A stretch of 64,000 nucleotides of DNA from Variovorax sp. PBL-H6 (GTDB taxonomy: Bacteria; Pseudomonadota; Gammaproteobacteria; Burkholderiales; Burkholderiaceae_C), in assembly GCF_901827155.1 (NCBI RefSeq), contig NZ_LR594659.1:5366501-5430500 (forward strand). Direction: 5' to 3'. Position numbers and translations under genes: made by a program. Of this stretch, positions 16,144 to 25,800 are shown in pieces. Within the stretch, counting starts at the first letter, position 1. Each line of letters starts with the position of its first letter. Under the pieces are notes generated by a model, which was given only the letters and a program-made list of their open reading frames with translations, ran no database searches and was not told the DNA's origin.

Positions 16144-17144
16144 GATTGCGTCCGCTCGGCAGGAGGCCGCCAGAGCCCGGCGTGCTTCAGCATGCCGAGG
16201 GTGCGCGCCAGCACGTCGCGCCGGTAGGCGGCCAGGTCGCGCCCTGCGTAGTCGTAGAAGCCGCTGCCGCTCTTCAGGCCCAGGTGGCCCTCTTCCATCA
16301 TGCGGTCGAGGATGGCCGGCGCGGCATAGCGCGCGGGATCGATCGAGCCCGACATCTCGCGGCTCGCATGGTGCAGGATGTCGGCGCCGCCGAAGTCGAT
16401 GAACTCCACCACGCCGAGCGCGGCGAAGCGAAGCCCGAGTCCGTAGCGCGTTGCCTTGTCGATCTCCTCGGCAGTCGCGGCGCCCTCCTCGACCATGCGT
16501 GCGGCCTCGTTCATCACCAGCGCCTGCAAGCGCGGGACGATGTAGCCGGGGGTCGGGCCGCAGACCACGGGCAGCTTGCCGATCGATTCCATCAGCGCCT
16601 TGGTGCGCGCCAGTACCGCCGGGTCGGTGCCCGGGTGGCAGCTGAGCTCCACCACGGGGATCACGTAGGCCGGGTTGAGCCAATGCATGTTGAGGAAGCG
16701 CTCCGGCCCCTTCACCAGCGCGGCAATCTGGGTGACCAGGATGCTGCTGGTGGTGGAGGTGAGGATGGCGTCGTTGCGGCAGTGGCGGTTGAGCTGTTCG
16801 AAGGCTTCGCGCTTGGCATCCAGCGTTTCCGGCACGCCTTCGAAGATCAACTCGGCCCCTGCCAGCGCGCGCGCGGCGTCGGCCGCGGGCACGAGCTCGA
16901 CGCGTTCTGCGATTGCCGGCACCTGTGCCGCGTCGAGCACACCCAATTGCGCCAGGCCCTCGAGGCTGGCTTCGATCTCCGCGCGGGCCTCGGCGCGCAG
17001 CTTCTGCCAGGCCTCTTCGCTGCGCATGCGCAGATCGACGAGCGCGATGCGATGGCCCGCGTACGCGAAGGCGATCGCAATGCCGCGACCCATGCGGCCG
17101 GCTCCGACGGCAGCGAAACGCGGCGCTGCGGCCTCATTCGCCAT
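16140..17144 (-). CDS. 3-hydroxyacyl-CoA dehydrogenase family protein
   Basis: 334 residues. The NAD-binding motif GAGRMGRGIAIAFAYAGH opens the protein; the catalytic region MHWLNPAYVIPVVEL contains the His and Asn-Pro of the family; and a C-terminal helical domain includes RYGLGLRFAALGVVEFID. It resembles L-carnitine or hydroxyacyl dehydrogenases rather than the large fatty-acid complex. Its start lies inside the end of the opine-dehydrogenase gene (11-bp overlap), so the two are co-expressed. The substrate is unknown. Confidence 0.87.
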   Translation of the reverse strand: MANEAAAPRFAAVGAGRMGRGIAIAFAYAGHRIALVDLRMRSEEAWQKLRAEARAEIEASLEGLAQLGVLDAAQVPAIAERVELVPAADAARALAGAELIFEGVPETLDAKREAFEQLNRHCRNDAILTSTTSSILVTQIAALVKGPERFLNMHWLNPAYVIPVVELSCHPGTDPAVLARTKALMESIGKLPVVCGPTPGYIVPRLQALVMNEAARMVEEGAATAEEIDKATRYGLGLRFAALGVVEFIDFGGADILHHASREMSGSIDPARYAAPAILDRMMEEGHLGLKSGSGFYDYAGRDLAAYRRDVLARTLGMLKHAGLWRPPAERTQS

Positions 17145-18207
17145 CGTGCAGCCTCTTCTTCAGCTCGGCCTGGTTCAGCCCGGCCAGGCCCAGCGCCTCG
17201 AAGGTGCGCGGGCCCTTGCGCAAGTCGCGGCCCAGGAAGCCGCCGACGATGGCCAGGAGGCCATGGGCGATGGGCGCATCCACGCCCGCATGCCGCGCCG
17301 CTGAAGCCAGGAAGGCCAGGCCCAGCTCCGTGTCTTCGGTGATGTAGCGGTGGCCGTAGAGGTCGATGTTCTCGCGCCAGTCGCCCGACTTCACCAGCTG
17401 CTTGTGGGCGTCGCCGTACATCCACTGGTCGTTGTTGTAGTGGTCTGCCAGCGGATAGTGCGGCGCGCCATGGCCGAAAGCCTCGCGCACCGCGATGCGC
17501 TCCTGGTCCAGCCGGTCGGTCACGTCGCGCACCGCGCGCTGCGTGCCTTCGTTGTGGATGTCCCAGCGCTCGAAATGCTGCAGAGGCGCGGCATTCATCA
17601 CCATCAGCGGCGGGTGGATGATCGGGCCTGCATTCATCAACGCGCCCGAGAGCGCATCGCCGCAACCGTGCACGCTCGGATAGGCCTGGCGGATGACCTC
17701 CAGCGCCTCTCCCTCCTTGCGCGCCGGATACACGCCTGTTGGCAGGCGGATGGCGCGGATCGTCACGTTGACTTCTCGCTCGCCATGCTTGCGCGCCAGA
17801 TAGGGCAGCGTGCCGGTCTCGGCCCAGGCCACGTCGGCCCGATTGCCGGCCTGCTTCACGATGCGTGCCATCACGAAACTGCCGAAGGTGCCGGGAGGCA
17901 GGAACACCACTTGACCGTCGACCAGGTATGGCGCCATGGCGCGGGCGATGTCCTCCTGCGCGATGGCGGGCGTGGGCAGCACGATCAGCGAGGCACCGTG
18001 CAGGGCTTCGCCAATGTCGGCAGTGGCCAGCGCAATGGGCACGTCGCGAGCGCCGCGCGCGTCTTTCAAACGGATGGAGCCGGCCTGGCGCACGGCCGCC
18101 AAGGCATCGGCGTCGCGCCGCCACAGGCGCACCGAATGGCCGGCTTCAGACAGGTCGGCAGCGGCGGCATAGCAGCCATGGCCGCCGCCCAGGATCGCGA
18201 TGTTCAT
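17134..18207 (-). CDS. opine (octopine/nopaline) dehydrogenase family protein
   Basis: 357 residues with an N-terminal Rossmann domain (MNIAILGGGHGCYAAAADLS) and the C-terminal helical domain of NAD/NADP octopine/nopaline dehydrogenases. The conserved segment NAGPIIHPPLMVMNAA carries the catalytic His. Family members reductively condense a 2-oxoacid with an amino compound, or run the reverse reaction to break opines down. As the first gene of an operon with a hydroxyacyl-CoA dehydrogenase and a reductase, a catabolic role for an opine-like compound is plausible but not proven. Confidence 0.85.
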   Translation of the reverse strand: MNIAILGGGHGCYAAAADLSEAGHSVRLWRRDADALAAVRQAGSIRLKDARGARDVPIALATADIGEALHGASLIVLPTPAIAQEDIARAMAPYLVDGQVVFLPPGTFGSFVMARIVKQAGNRADVAWAETGTLPYLARKHGEREVNVTIRAIRLPTGVYPARKEGEALEVIRQAYPSVHGCGDALSGALMNAGPIIHPPLMVMNAAPLQHFERWDIHNEGTQRAVRDVTDRLDQERIAVREAFGHGAPHYPLADHYNNDQWMYGDAHKQLVKSGDWRENIDLYGHRYITEDTELGLAFLASAARHAGVDAPIAHGLLAIVGGFLGRDLRKGPRTFEALGLAGLNQAELKKRLHDGE

Positions 18208-18234
18208 AGAGCAAGAAGTGTTGTGGGCCGCGGG

Positions 18235-18256
18235 CCGCCGGCATCGTAGTCGGCGG
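18235..18256 (-). promoter_or_regulatory. leader hairpin
   Basis: CCGCCG and CGGCGG form a 6-bp stem with a 10-nt loop in the predicted 5' leader of the opine-dehydrogenase operon, directly after the expected transcription start. It lacks a U-run, so an mRNA-stability or attenuation role is more likely than termination. Confidence 0.35.
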
Positions 18257-18266
18257 GCTCATAGGT

Positions 18267-18295
18267 ACATTACTTTTCATCAATTCGGCTGTCAA
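18267..18295 (-). promoter_or_regulatory. sigma-70 type promoter of the opine-dehydrogenase operon
   Basis: On the minus strand a perfect -35 TTGACA (18295-18290) is followed after exactly 17 bp by TAATGT (18272-18267). Transcription would start near 18260, giving a leader of about 50 nt before the ATG at 18207. The -35 lies 4 bp beyond the HAD gene stop, so the operon can be expressed separately. Confidence 0.6.
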
Positions 18296-18298
18296 CTA

Positions 18299-19006
18299 TC
18301 ATCTTCCCGCCCCCAGCACGTGGTCGAGCTCGGCCAGCGAATCGACAAAGCCGTCGGCATCGACCTCGCGCACCGGCTGGCCGTGGTTGTAACCGTAGCT
18401 CACCAGCACCACCGGACATCCGGCCGCGCGCGCGGCCTTTGCGTCGTTGCTCGAATCGCCGACCATCAGCGTGCACCCCGGCGCGCTGCCCAGGGCCTCG
18501 CAGGTCTTGAGGAGCGGCAGTGGATCGGGCTTCTTGCGCTCGAAGGCCTCGCCTCCGAACAGATGCTCGAAGTAGCCGTCCAGACCCTTGGCCGCCAACA
18601 ACGGGCGCGCGAAGGCAATGGGTTTGTTGGTGAGGCAAGCAAGACGGAGGCCGCGGGCGCGCAACACCGAGAGGCCTTCGACGACGCCGGCATAGATCGA
18701 CGCATGCTGCCCGTTGATGGCGAGATAGTGATGCACATAGCGGGGCCACGCCGCATCAAAGAGCGCGGGATCGGCTTCGCGATCGCCGCGCACCTGCCGC
18801 AACACGGAGCGGATCAGGTGCTCGGAGCCCTTGCCGACCATTTGGCCGATCGCCTCGGCGGTGATCGGCGGCAGGGCGAGATCGTCGAGCATGCAGTTGA
18901 GCGCCACGACGAAGTCGCCGAGCGTGTCGATCATCGTGCCATCGAGGTCGACAATGGCTGCTTCGAGGCGGAGACGGTGCAGGGCCGCTAAGTCGGGGAA
19001 GTGCAA
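18299..19006 (-). CDS. gph: HAD-superfamily phosphatase, phosphoglycolate phosphatase-like
   Basis: 235 residues with all four HAD motifs: DLDGTMIDT, the Thr of LTNKP, the Lys in RKKPDPLPLL and MVGDSSNDAKAA. The helical cap between motifs I and II is of the phosphoglycolate/beta-phosphoglucomutase type. Translation probably starts at TTG 19006 because GGAG lies 7 nt upstream and no ATG exists before motif I. The actual phosphate ester cannot be told from sequence. It is divergent from luxR, 99 bp away. Confidence 0.82.
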   Translation of the reverse strand: MHFPDLAALHRLRLEAAIVDLDGTMIDTLGDFVVALNCMLDDLALPPITAEAIGQMVGKGSEHLIRSVLRQVRGDREADPALFDAAWPRYVHHYLAINGQHASIYAGVVEGLSVLRARGLRLACLTNKPIAFARPLLAAKGLDGYFEHLFGGEAFERKKPDPLPLLKTCEALGSAPGCTLMVGDSSNDAKAARAAGCPVVLVSYGYNHGQPVREVDADGFVDSLAELDHVLGAGR

Positions 19007-19105
19007 ACTAGATCTCCAAAATGGTGATTATTTCTGCTTGCGCGGCCATGGGGAACGAGGGGACTGGCAAACTCTCGTCGATCCAGAGTCCTTGGGAGGC
19101 GCGTC

Positions 19106-19813
19106 ATGAAAAACTGGCAGGAAGATTTGCTGCGCATCATCGCTGTGGCGCCCGGCGAGCAGAAGATCTTCGACGAGATCGTCAGTGCTGCGCATGGGCT
19201 GGGCTTCGAGTACTGCAGTTACGGACTTCGCTTCCCCTTCCCGATGTCGAATCCCAAGGTGTTGACCTTGTTCGAATATCCCCGCGCCTGGGCCGAGCGC
19301 TACCATGAGGCGGGTTACGTCAGTACCGACCCCACGGTCATGCACGGCCGGCGCAGCAGAACGCCTCTGGTCTGGAACGATGCGCTGTTCGCGTCCACCC
19401 CGCAGCTCTGGTCGGAGGCTCAGTCCTATGGGCTACGCGTCGGCTGGGCCCAGTCGAGCCTGGACGCAAATGGTGTCGTCGGCATGCTGACCTTGGCGCG
19501 CTCGGGCGAGCCGCTTTCGGCCGCAGAACTCGGGGCAAAGGAGTCGCGGATGCGATGGCTGGTCAACCTCTCGCATCTGGCGCTGACCCAGGCTCTGACG
19601 CCAACGCTGGCCCAGGATGTTCGCCTGACTAGCCGCGAACTGGAAGTCCTGAAATGGACCGCCGATGGAAAGACATCGGGCGAAATCGCGCAGATACTCG
19701 CAATCTCCTCCGAAACGGTCAACTTCCATGTGAGCAACGCCACTGCCAAACTCGGCTCTGCGAACAAGACAGCCGCTGTCGTGCGGGCCCTGATGCTCGG
19801 ATTGCTGAATTGA
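19106..19813 (+). CDS. luxR: LuxR family quorum-sensing regulator
   Basis: 235 residues. The autoinducer-binding domain (about 15-160) keeps the ligand-contact residues in AWAERYHEAGYVSTDPTVMH and in LVWNDALF. The C-terminal helix-turn-helix reads LTSRELEVLKWTADGKTSGE and continues IAQILAISSETVNFHV. GGGAGG lies 6 nt before the ATG. With luxI about 600 bp downstream on the same strand it is the cognate acyl-homoserine-lactone receptor and probably binds the lux box at 20334-20349. Confidence 0.93.
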   Translation: MKNWQEDLLRIIAVAPGEQKIFDEIVSAAHGLGFEYCSYGLRFPFPMSNPKVLTLFEYPRAWAERYHEAGYVSTDPTVMHGRRSRTPLVWNDALFASTPQLWSEAQSYGLRVGWAQSSLDANGVVGMLTLARSGEPLSAAELGAKESRMRWLVNLSHLALTQALTPTLAQDVRLTSRELEVLKWTADGKTSGEIAQILAISSETVNFHVSNATAKLGSANKTAAVVRALMLGLLN

Positions 19814-19888
19814 AGTGGCCATCGAGGCTACCGGGTTCTAACGGCACGATGGGGCGAACGGCGCAGATGCGGAGAGAGAGTCCATTCA

Positions 19889-20311
19889 ATGAAAGATCTC
19901 GCATTCAGTGCACCCGCTTTTCCCGATGGCCTGTTGCGCCTGTCGAACCCAGCCCTGCGGGCACTGCAGCTGACCCACTTGATTTCGGGCGTCTACGAGG
20001 ATTCCCTGTCGCCTGCGCTGCAGACCTGCGGCCGGCCCACCACGATCACGGGCTACACGGAATGGATCGACGCGGCGGGCTCACCCGCAACGCTGGGCTG
20101 GGACTGGGAGATCCGCTGCATGCCCGGCCAGGTCCGATGGCATCGCCTGAGCCTTCCTTTCACCAATGTGCTGCTGGTCCACGAAGATCGGCGGGACCTC
20201 CCATGGCAATGCAACCTGCAGCGTCTCGCAGAGTGGGTGGACACTCTGGCGTGGACCGAGCCGCTACGTACCGCTTTGTTCGTTCAGTACGCGTGCCGTC
20301 CGGGACACTAA
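19889..20311 (+). CDS. rsaM: RsaM-like (DUF4902) quorum-sensing modulator
   Basis: 140 residues encoded between luxR and luxI, the position held by rsaM in Burkholderia and Pseudomonas fuscovaginae. The core ITGYTEWIDAAGSPATLGWDW, with its Trp-rich GWDWE segment, and the later Trp-containing LPWQCNLQRLAEWVDTLAW fit that family, which is about this length. RsaM proteins negatively modulate acyl-homoserine-lactone production by an incompletely understood mechanism and lack a known DNA-binding motif. A GGAGAGAGA stretch precedes the ATG. Assignment rests on position and these motifs. Confidence 0.7.
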   Translation: MKDLAFSAPAFPDGLLRLSNPALRALQLTHLISGVYEDSLSPALQTCGRPTTITGYTEWIDAAGSPATLGWDWEIRCMPGQVRWHRLSLPFTNVLLVHEDRRDLPWQCNLQRLAEWVDTLAWTEPLRTALFVQYACRPGH

Positions 20312-20333
20312 CTATTTGGTTGGCTAGGTTGTC

Positions 20334-20349
20334 CTACCAACATTGGTAG
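20334..20349 (+). promoter_or_regulatory. lux box upstream of luxI
   Basis: CTACCAACATTGGTAG is a perfect inverted repeat with a 2-bp centre and satisfies the CT-N12-AG consensus of LuxR-family operators. It abuts TTTCCA (20350-20355), which with TGAAAT (20373-20378) 17 bp later forms a plausible promoter. The box centre would then lie near -43 from the start of transcription, the standard activator position. Confidence 0.8.
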
Positions 20350-20401
20350 TTTCCATCCGCCTCCGGTTTGGGTGAAATACCACCCATACAAAGGAGTCAG
20401 G

Positions 20402-20971
20402 GTGGAATTCACTACAGGCACATCACACGACTTACCCGATGAAGTTCTCGTCGGGCTCGCTCGTTACCGGCACAAGGTATTTGTCGAAACCTTGGGGTGG
20501 GATCTGCCCACGCAGGCGGGGCTCGAAATCGATCAGTTCGATCGTCCGGACACTCTCTATGTGGCAGCGCGCAAGGAGGGGCGGTATATCGGAGTGGCCC
20601 GATTGCTGCCAACCGTGCGCCCCTACCTTCTCGGTGAGGTTTTCCCTGAGTTGATGGGCGATGCGCCGCCACCCCGGGCCTCCGACGTTTGGGAGCTCTC
20701 GCGGTTTGCAGCAATCGACTTTCGTTCCAACGTTTTGTCGGGGCCGTTCTCATCTCCAACGACCGTGGGTCTGCTGAAGGCAGTTCAGACCTGCGCGCTT
20801 CGGCACGGCGCGAGCCGTCTCATCACCACGCTTTCCTCGCCCGGCATCGAGCGGCTCCTTCGAAAACTGGGCTTCCTGGCCTACCGCGCCGGCCCACCCC
20901 AAATCATCAACGGACATCCTCTTTTCGCATGCTGGATCGAACTGAACAACACATCGAACGCCCGCAGCTGA
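20402..20971 (+). CDS. luxI: acyl-homoserine-lactone synthase
   Basis: 189 residues when started at GTG 20402, which has AAGGAG 5 nt upstream; a GTG 30 bp earlier is in frame but lacks a ribosome site. The invariant LuxI residues are present: Arg, Phe and Trp in RYRHKVFVETLGWDLP, the two Asp in EIDQFDRPD, Arg in GVARLLPT, and Glu and Arg in WELSRF. It makes the signal from S-adenosylmethionine and an acyl-ACP. The lux box indicates positive feedback by LuxR; the RsaM-like protein may damp it. Confidence 0.93.
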   Translation: MEFTTGTSHDLPDEVLVGLARYRHKVFVETLGWDLPTQAGLEIDQFDRPDTLYVAARKEGRYIGVARLLPTVRPYLLGEVFPELMGDAPPPRASDVWELSRFAAIDFRSNVLSGPFSSPTTVGLLKAVQTCALRHGASRLITTLSSPGIERLLRKLGFLAYRAGPPQIINGHPLFACWIELNNTSNARS

Positions 20972-21822
20972 GGAGCGTTCCTCTCCGCATCGCCGAGCGG
21001 CCGTCCCGCATCGCGAACGATGCGATGAAGCCGCTCGCGCGCATGGTGGCACGCTTCTGCGGCACACTGGCCAGGCTCCCGGAGCACGAGGCGCCATCGG
21101 CGCGTTCCGGTGCATGTGCCAGAACGATGGGTCATGCTGCACCCGCAGAGCTGTACAGCCAGGCTGTCCGAATCCGGCGGCATCTTGTCGATCTGGGCGT
21201 TGGCATCGAGTTGGCGCGAAACGGAACGATGACGAGCACGCAACGCGCGTTGCAACAGCTTCAATGCGCATACCGCAACTTGCAAGGCTTGATGATCGGC
21301 GCGCCAGAACGGCTGCTGGACATTCAACCGGAATCAGAGCGGCGCAGCGCCCGTGAATTGCTGCAGACCGCACTGTCCGGATCTCGCCTGCAAGCACCAA
21401 CGCTCCATGCCAGTGGTTCGGCGACGATTTCCCCCTGCCGATCCAGCTCCGGTGCGCTGTCTGCGATATTCGAGACCGGGGAGCTGAATCATCGCTCCTT
21501 GGTCGAGACATTTCGCAACCTGCCAGAGCGGGCCCGCCAGCACGGCTCAAAGGACGGCGAGGCGCTGGCCACCCTTATCGTGAATGCCCGTCTCGACCAT
21601 CTGCACAAGCATCTGCTGGCTCACCGTACCGAGTTGAGCGAGCTGCTGAAGGCCATCGGGCATCGCCGCACCATGCCCATGCGCTTGGCACATGGGATCT
21701 TTCTAGCACTCGGCGAAGTGGAGGGCGCCATGATTGGCGCCGAGTCTCAATTCGAAAGCAGATGCCACCCGCTGATCGACCTCATCGCCGTACGCACAAA
21801 TGAACTGGGACGCTACTGCTGA
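20929..21822 (+). CDS. hypothetical protein overlapping luxI
   Basis: 297 residues if started at ATG 20929, inside the end of luxI; a start at ATG 21025 (MKPLARMVARF) would avoid the overlap. An AGGAG at 20971-20975 has no standard start codon at the right distance. The product looks mostly helical and soluble, with Arg- and Leu-rich stretches such as IRRHLVDLGVGIELARNG and ARLDHLHKHLLAHRTELSELL; I recognise no domain. Its position suggests co-transcription with luxI under quorum control. Confidence 0.6.
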   Translation: MLDRTEQHIERPQLRSVPLRIAERPSRIANDAMKPLARMVARFCGTLARLPEHEAPSARSGACARTMGHAAPAELYSQAVRIRRHLVDLGVGIELARNGTMTSTQRALQQLQCAYRNLQGLMIGAPERLLDIQPESERRSARELLQTALSGSRLQAPTLHASGSATISPCRSSSGALSAIFETGELNHRSLVETFRNLPERARQHGSKDGEALATLIVNARLDHLHKHLLAHRTELSELLKAIGHRRTMPMRLAHGIFLALGEVEGAMIGAESQFESRCHPLIDLIAVRTNELGRYC

Positions 21823-21843
21823 AACGTGCGCAACAGCTGCACA

Positions 21844-21864
21844 GAGCAGCCCAGCGCGCTGCTC
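21844..21864. terminator. candidate bidirectional terminator hairpin
   Basis: GAGCAGC and GCTGCTC form a perfect 7-bp stem around a 7-nt loop in the 49-bp gap between two converging genes (ending at 21822 and 21872). The location suits a shared terminator; no clear U-tract follows on either strand. Confidence 0.5.
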
Positions 21865-21871
21865 TCGTGCT

Positions 21872-22852
21872 TTACCTGCCGAGAGTTGGCCTGTTCGAAG
21901 ATGCGGCCGACTTTTCGGCTTCAGCTGCATTGACCGGCACTGCCCCGATGACCTCGAGCTCAACGCGGCGGTTGGGCTGCAGGCAAGTCACGAGCGCAGG
22001 CGTCTTCCTGGAACCCGGGCAATCCACCACGGGCCTGGTCTTGCCCACGCCTACCGCGTTGATCAGGGTCGCATCGACACCCGATCGGACCATCAAGTCG
22101 CGCACCGTGTTCGCCCGCTCCAGCGACAGGGCCTCGTTGTAGGCCGCGCTGCCCAGGCGATCGGTATGCCCCGTGATGGCAATCGACTTCACCGAGGCGA
22201 AGTTGCGGCGAATCTCCTGCGTCAGCAGTTCGATCTTCTGCCGCCCCTCCGGCAGCAGGTCGGCCGCGGAAGCGCCGCCAAAGCGGAACAGCCCATCCGT
22301 GCCCAGGCTGATCTTCTGCGGCGGCAACGGACGCGCCGGCGGTGTCGGCAAGGGCTGCACGGTCGGCCTGGCCGCTGCAGTCTTGGGCTCCCGGCGCGTC
22401 AGTGCTTCGCATTCGCCGGATTTCCAGTACGCCCCCGTCACCACCATGGCGTCGTTGAAGCGCACCATGTACTGGCAGGTCACGAATGCCGGCCCTTCGC
22501 CGGTGCGCAGGTGGAAGATGTAGTTCCACTCCTCCACGCCCCACAGCCCTTCGCTGAAGTGCGGCCAACTCAGCAGCTCGCGGATCTGGTCCTTGCCCAT
22601 GCCCGGCTGGACCTGCCGGAGGTTCTCCAGATTGGGGAACGCGCCCTGCTGCCACTTGGCCGTCTCCATCGCCGGGAAATCCCCGGCAGCCGGAGCCGCA
22701 GGCTTGGCCGACATGGCTGCCGCCTGGGCCTGCGGATCGATGGCGCGGCCCGGGGTGCCGCAAGCGGCCAGCAGCATCGCGGACGCCATCACGGCAACTA
22801 GGCGCCTCATGCCCCGGCGGGCGGGGCGAAGGCTCTTTGCGTTTTTGGTCAT
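21872..22852 (-). CDS. OmpA-family outer-membrane lipoprotein
   Basis: 326 residues. A lipoprotein signal ends in the lipobox LLAAC with Cys31. Next comes a BamE/SmpA-like segment (QPGMGKDQIRELLSWPHFSE), a Pro-rich linker, and an OmpA-type peptidoglycan-binding domain (SIAITGHTDRLGSAAYNEAL, then ERANTVRDLM). The ATG at 22852 has GAGGA 9 nt upstream; another ATG at 22861 is almost fused to that site. It follows the giant adhesin gene by 17 bp on the same strand and probably anchors or helps assemble it at the outer membrane. That partnership is inferred from adjacency. Confidence 0.85.
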   Translation of the reverse strand: MTKNAKSLRPARRGMRRLVAVMASAMLLAACGTPGRAIDPQAQAAAMSAKPAAPAAGDFPAMETAKWQQGAFPNLENLRQVQPGMGKDQIRELLSWPHFSEGLWGVEEWNYIFHLRTGEGPAFVTCQYMVRFNDAMVVTGAYWKSGECEALTRREPKTAAARPTVQPLPTPPARPLPPQKISLGTDGLFRFGGASAADLLPEGRQKIELLTQEIRRNFASVKSIAITGHTDRLGSAAYNEALSLERANTVRDLMVRSGVDATLINAVGVGKTRPVVDCPGSRKTPALVTCLQPNRRVELEVIGAVPVNAAEAEKSAASSNRPTLGR

Positions 22853-22869
22853 TGCGGACATTCCTCGAA

Positions 22870-25800
22870 TCAGTTGAAAACCCACTCGGCACCCACCGTG
22901 GCGGCCACGCCGGCGCGGCTCATGCCCACGCCGCCGGTGAGGCTCCACCCGTTGTTCTCCGAAGTCCGCCGGAAGCTGACGCCGACCGCAGACTCGCCCT
23001 TGAACACCGCCGAGCCCACGCGCATGACGGTCTTGCCTGGCACATAGGTGCCGGGCATCTGCACCGCCATGGCTGCCGCAACGCCCGCGTAGGCATTGCG
23101 TGCCACGCCGTCGATGCGACTGTTGGTCGCGTTCAATTGGTTCATATTGACCGCATCGGTGCCGGCGATGCCGGGCGCCACATTCGAGATGCGAGTCCCG
23201 TTCGGCGCCTGGCCGTTGCCCATGGTCACGTTGTTGTAGTTGGTGGTGCCGTCCGCGTTCTGGTCGTAGCGAACGCCGCCGTCCACTGCCACCGCACGCA
23301 GCTGCCGCACGTTGACTGCATCGGTGTCCTCGGTACCTCCCGCGACGTTGGTGATCTGCCGCTCGTTGCCCGGACTGCCCACGGACACGGCGCCCTGCGT
23401 GGAGCTGACGGCGACGTTGGAGACTGCCTCGCGCTGGCCATTCATGCCCGCCCTGCTCGCCACTGCGCCGGCACCGAGCGCAACGCCACCGGTGCTGGTG
23501 ACCGTAGCCGCATTGCCGAGAGCCGTGCCGCGCACCGCGTTCAGCGCCATCGCGTTGTCGCCGAATGCCGCACTGCCGCCACCGGCCTGCGCGCCGGCGC
23601 CGACGGCCACCGAGTTGGTCGCCACCGCGCCGGTGCCGATCGCGATCGTATTGAGCCCGCTGGAGACGGTGTTGAAGCCCAAGGCGATGGAGCCGGTATT
23701 GGTCGCCTGCGCGTTCTGGCCGATTGCTACCGACGATGCGCCAGAGCTGTTGCTCTGCTGGCCCACCGCCACGCTGCCCGCGCCGCCGGCACTGGCACGA
23801 TCGCCTGCCGCCACTGCGCTTGCGCCGCCCGCTGTGGACTGCGGGCCCATTGCCGTGCTTTCGGCGCCGATGGCTGCCGCTCCGGCTGCTGTCGAGTTGG
23901 CTCGGAAGTACTTGGTGTTGGCGTACTCGTTCTTGGTTTCCGCGGTTAGATTCTCCAGCGAGTAGCTGATGCCACCCAGCGCATCGCCCACGTTCTTGTA
24001 GGTTTGAAGCGAGAGCGTTCCATCATTCTCGACCCTGTTGATGTTGTAGGTCGGCCCGGTGACCGTGCCATCGGCGTTCAACTTCGTGCCGCCGCCCAGT
24101 GCATCGGCGAAGGGCAGGAGCTGGCTCACGTTGACAGCATCGGTATCCTTGGAACCGGCCGCCACGTTGGTGACTTGGCGCTCGCCGCCATTCTCGGAGC
24201 CGACCGAGACCACGTTGTTGCGCCCGCCATCATTCGAGTTGTTGCCCAAGGCGACGGAGTTGTCGCCGAGGCTTTTGGCGCCCGAACCCACCGCCGTGCT
24301 GTTAGGGCCCGTCGCCTCAGGTACACGGTAGGTGGATGGGTTCCCGATGATCCATCGATTGGTTGCGGTCGTCAGTTGGCTCAAGTTGACTGCATCGTTG
24401 GGATCGCTTCCAGGCGCAAGGTTGCGAATTCGAGTTGGCGCTTTGGACGGGTTGAGTGTGACACTCGTGTAGTCGATGACGCCATTGACGTCGACGTCGT
24501 ACTTCACCGCGCCGTCGCTCACCGATTTGAGTTGACTCACGTTGACGGCATCAGTGCCGTTCACGCCGGCAGACACGTTGGTGATGACCTTGCTGCCAGC
24601 GTCGATACCGGTGGTCGTTACGCTCGGGCCGCCCGCGATGACCAGGCCAGTGACGCCCAAGGTGCTCGACCCGACCGCAACGCCGTTGTTGTCGATCTTC
24701 GTGGCACCCGTGGTGACGCTGGTGAAGCTCACGTCATCGGCTGTGGCCACTGTGATCTTGTTGGTGGCATCCTGAGTGATCCGGATGTTCTTGCCGTCGA
24801 TGAACTCGACCGTGCCGCCCGGAGCCACGTTCTGCGCCGCGCCGCCATTGGTCTGCAGGTTCCAGCCCTGGCCGGCGACATTGTTCACCGCCCTCAGCTG
24901 CGCGACGTTGACTGCATCGGTGTCGCCCGAGCCGGCCGCCACGTTAGTGACTCGGCGCTCGGCGCCCGCGGCTCCGACGCTCACTTCACCTGCCGGCGCC
25001 AGCCCCGCCCCGGCTGCCAGCAAGGCCGACAGGTAGGCCTGGTTGCCGAGAGTTGCACCCGTTGCCGTGGCGCCCGAGCCCAATGCCACGCCGCTGGCGC
25101 TGCTGACGCTGGCCCCCTGACCGATCGCCACGCCGTTGTTGGCGCTGACGATGGTGCCATTGCCCAGCGCCAGCGCATTGGCGACGTTCGCGCCGATGAC
25201 CGCGCCGCTGCCCAGCACGAGTGCACCGGCGGCGCCTGCGTTCACCGTGGAACCGTTACCCACCACGAACGAGCCGTTCGCCCCGGTGTCGATCAGGTTG
25301 TTGTTGCCCAGCGCATAGGAGGCGTCGGCATTGATGGTGTTGGGGTCGCCGATGGCACCGGAGTTGTTGCCGTTGACCTTGTTGCCCGTACCGATGCTGA
25401 TGGCGCTGTCGCCCAGAGCCTGGGCGCCATTGCCCATGGCGATGGCGTTGTCGCCTGCGGCCTGCGCATCACGTCCCACCGCCACCGCACTCACGCCGGA
25501 GGACTTCGCCTCGTAGCCCACCGCCGTGGAGCCCACGCCTTCAGCGAAGGCATCGCTCTTGGCCAAGGTTCGCTCGTTGGTGCGCGCGTACCGGATGCCC
25601 AGACCGACGGCATTGGTGTTGTTGGTGGTGGTGTCGCCCGCGATGTTGGTGACGGTGCCGTCGATCCTCGTCACGTCCCCTTCCACCGTGGTCACCCGCC
25701 CATCCAGGTTGGTCACGTTGGTGTTGGTGGCGTTCAGCTGGCTGCCGTTGACCGCCTCCTTGCTGACAGGGTTCACGGCGCCGTCAGCCACGTTGGTGAT

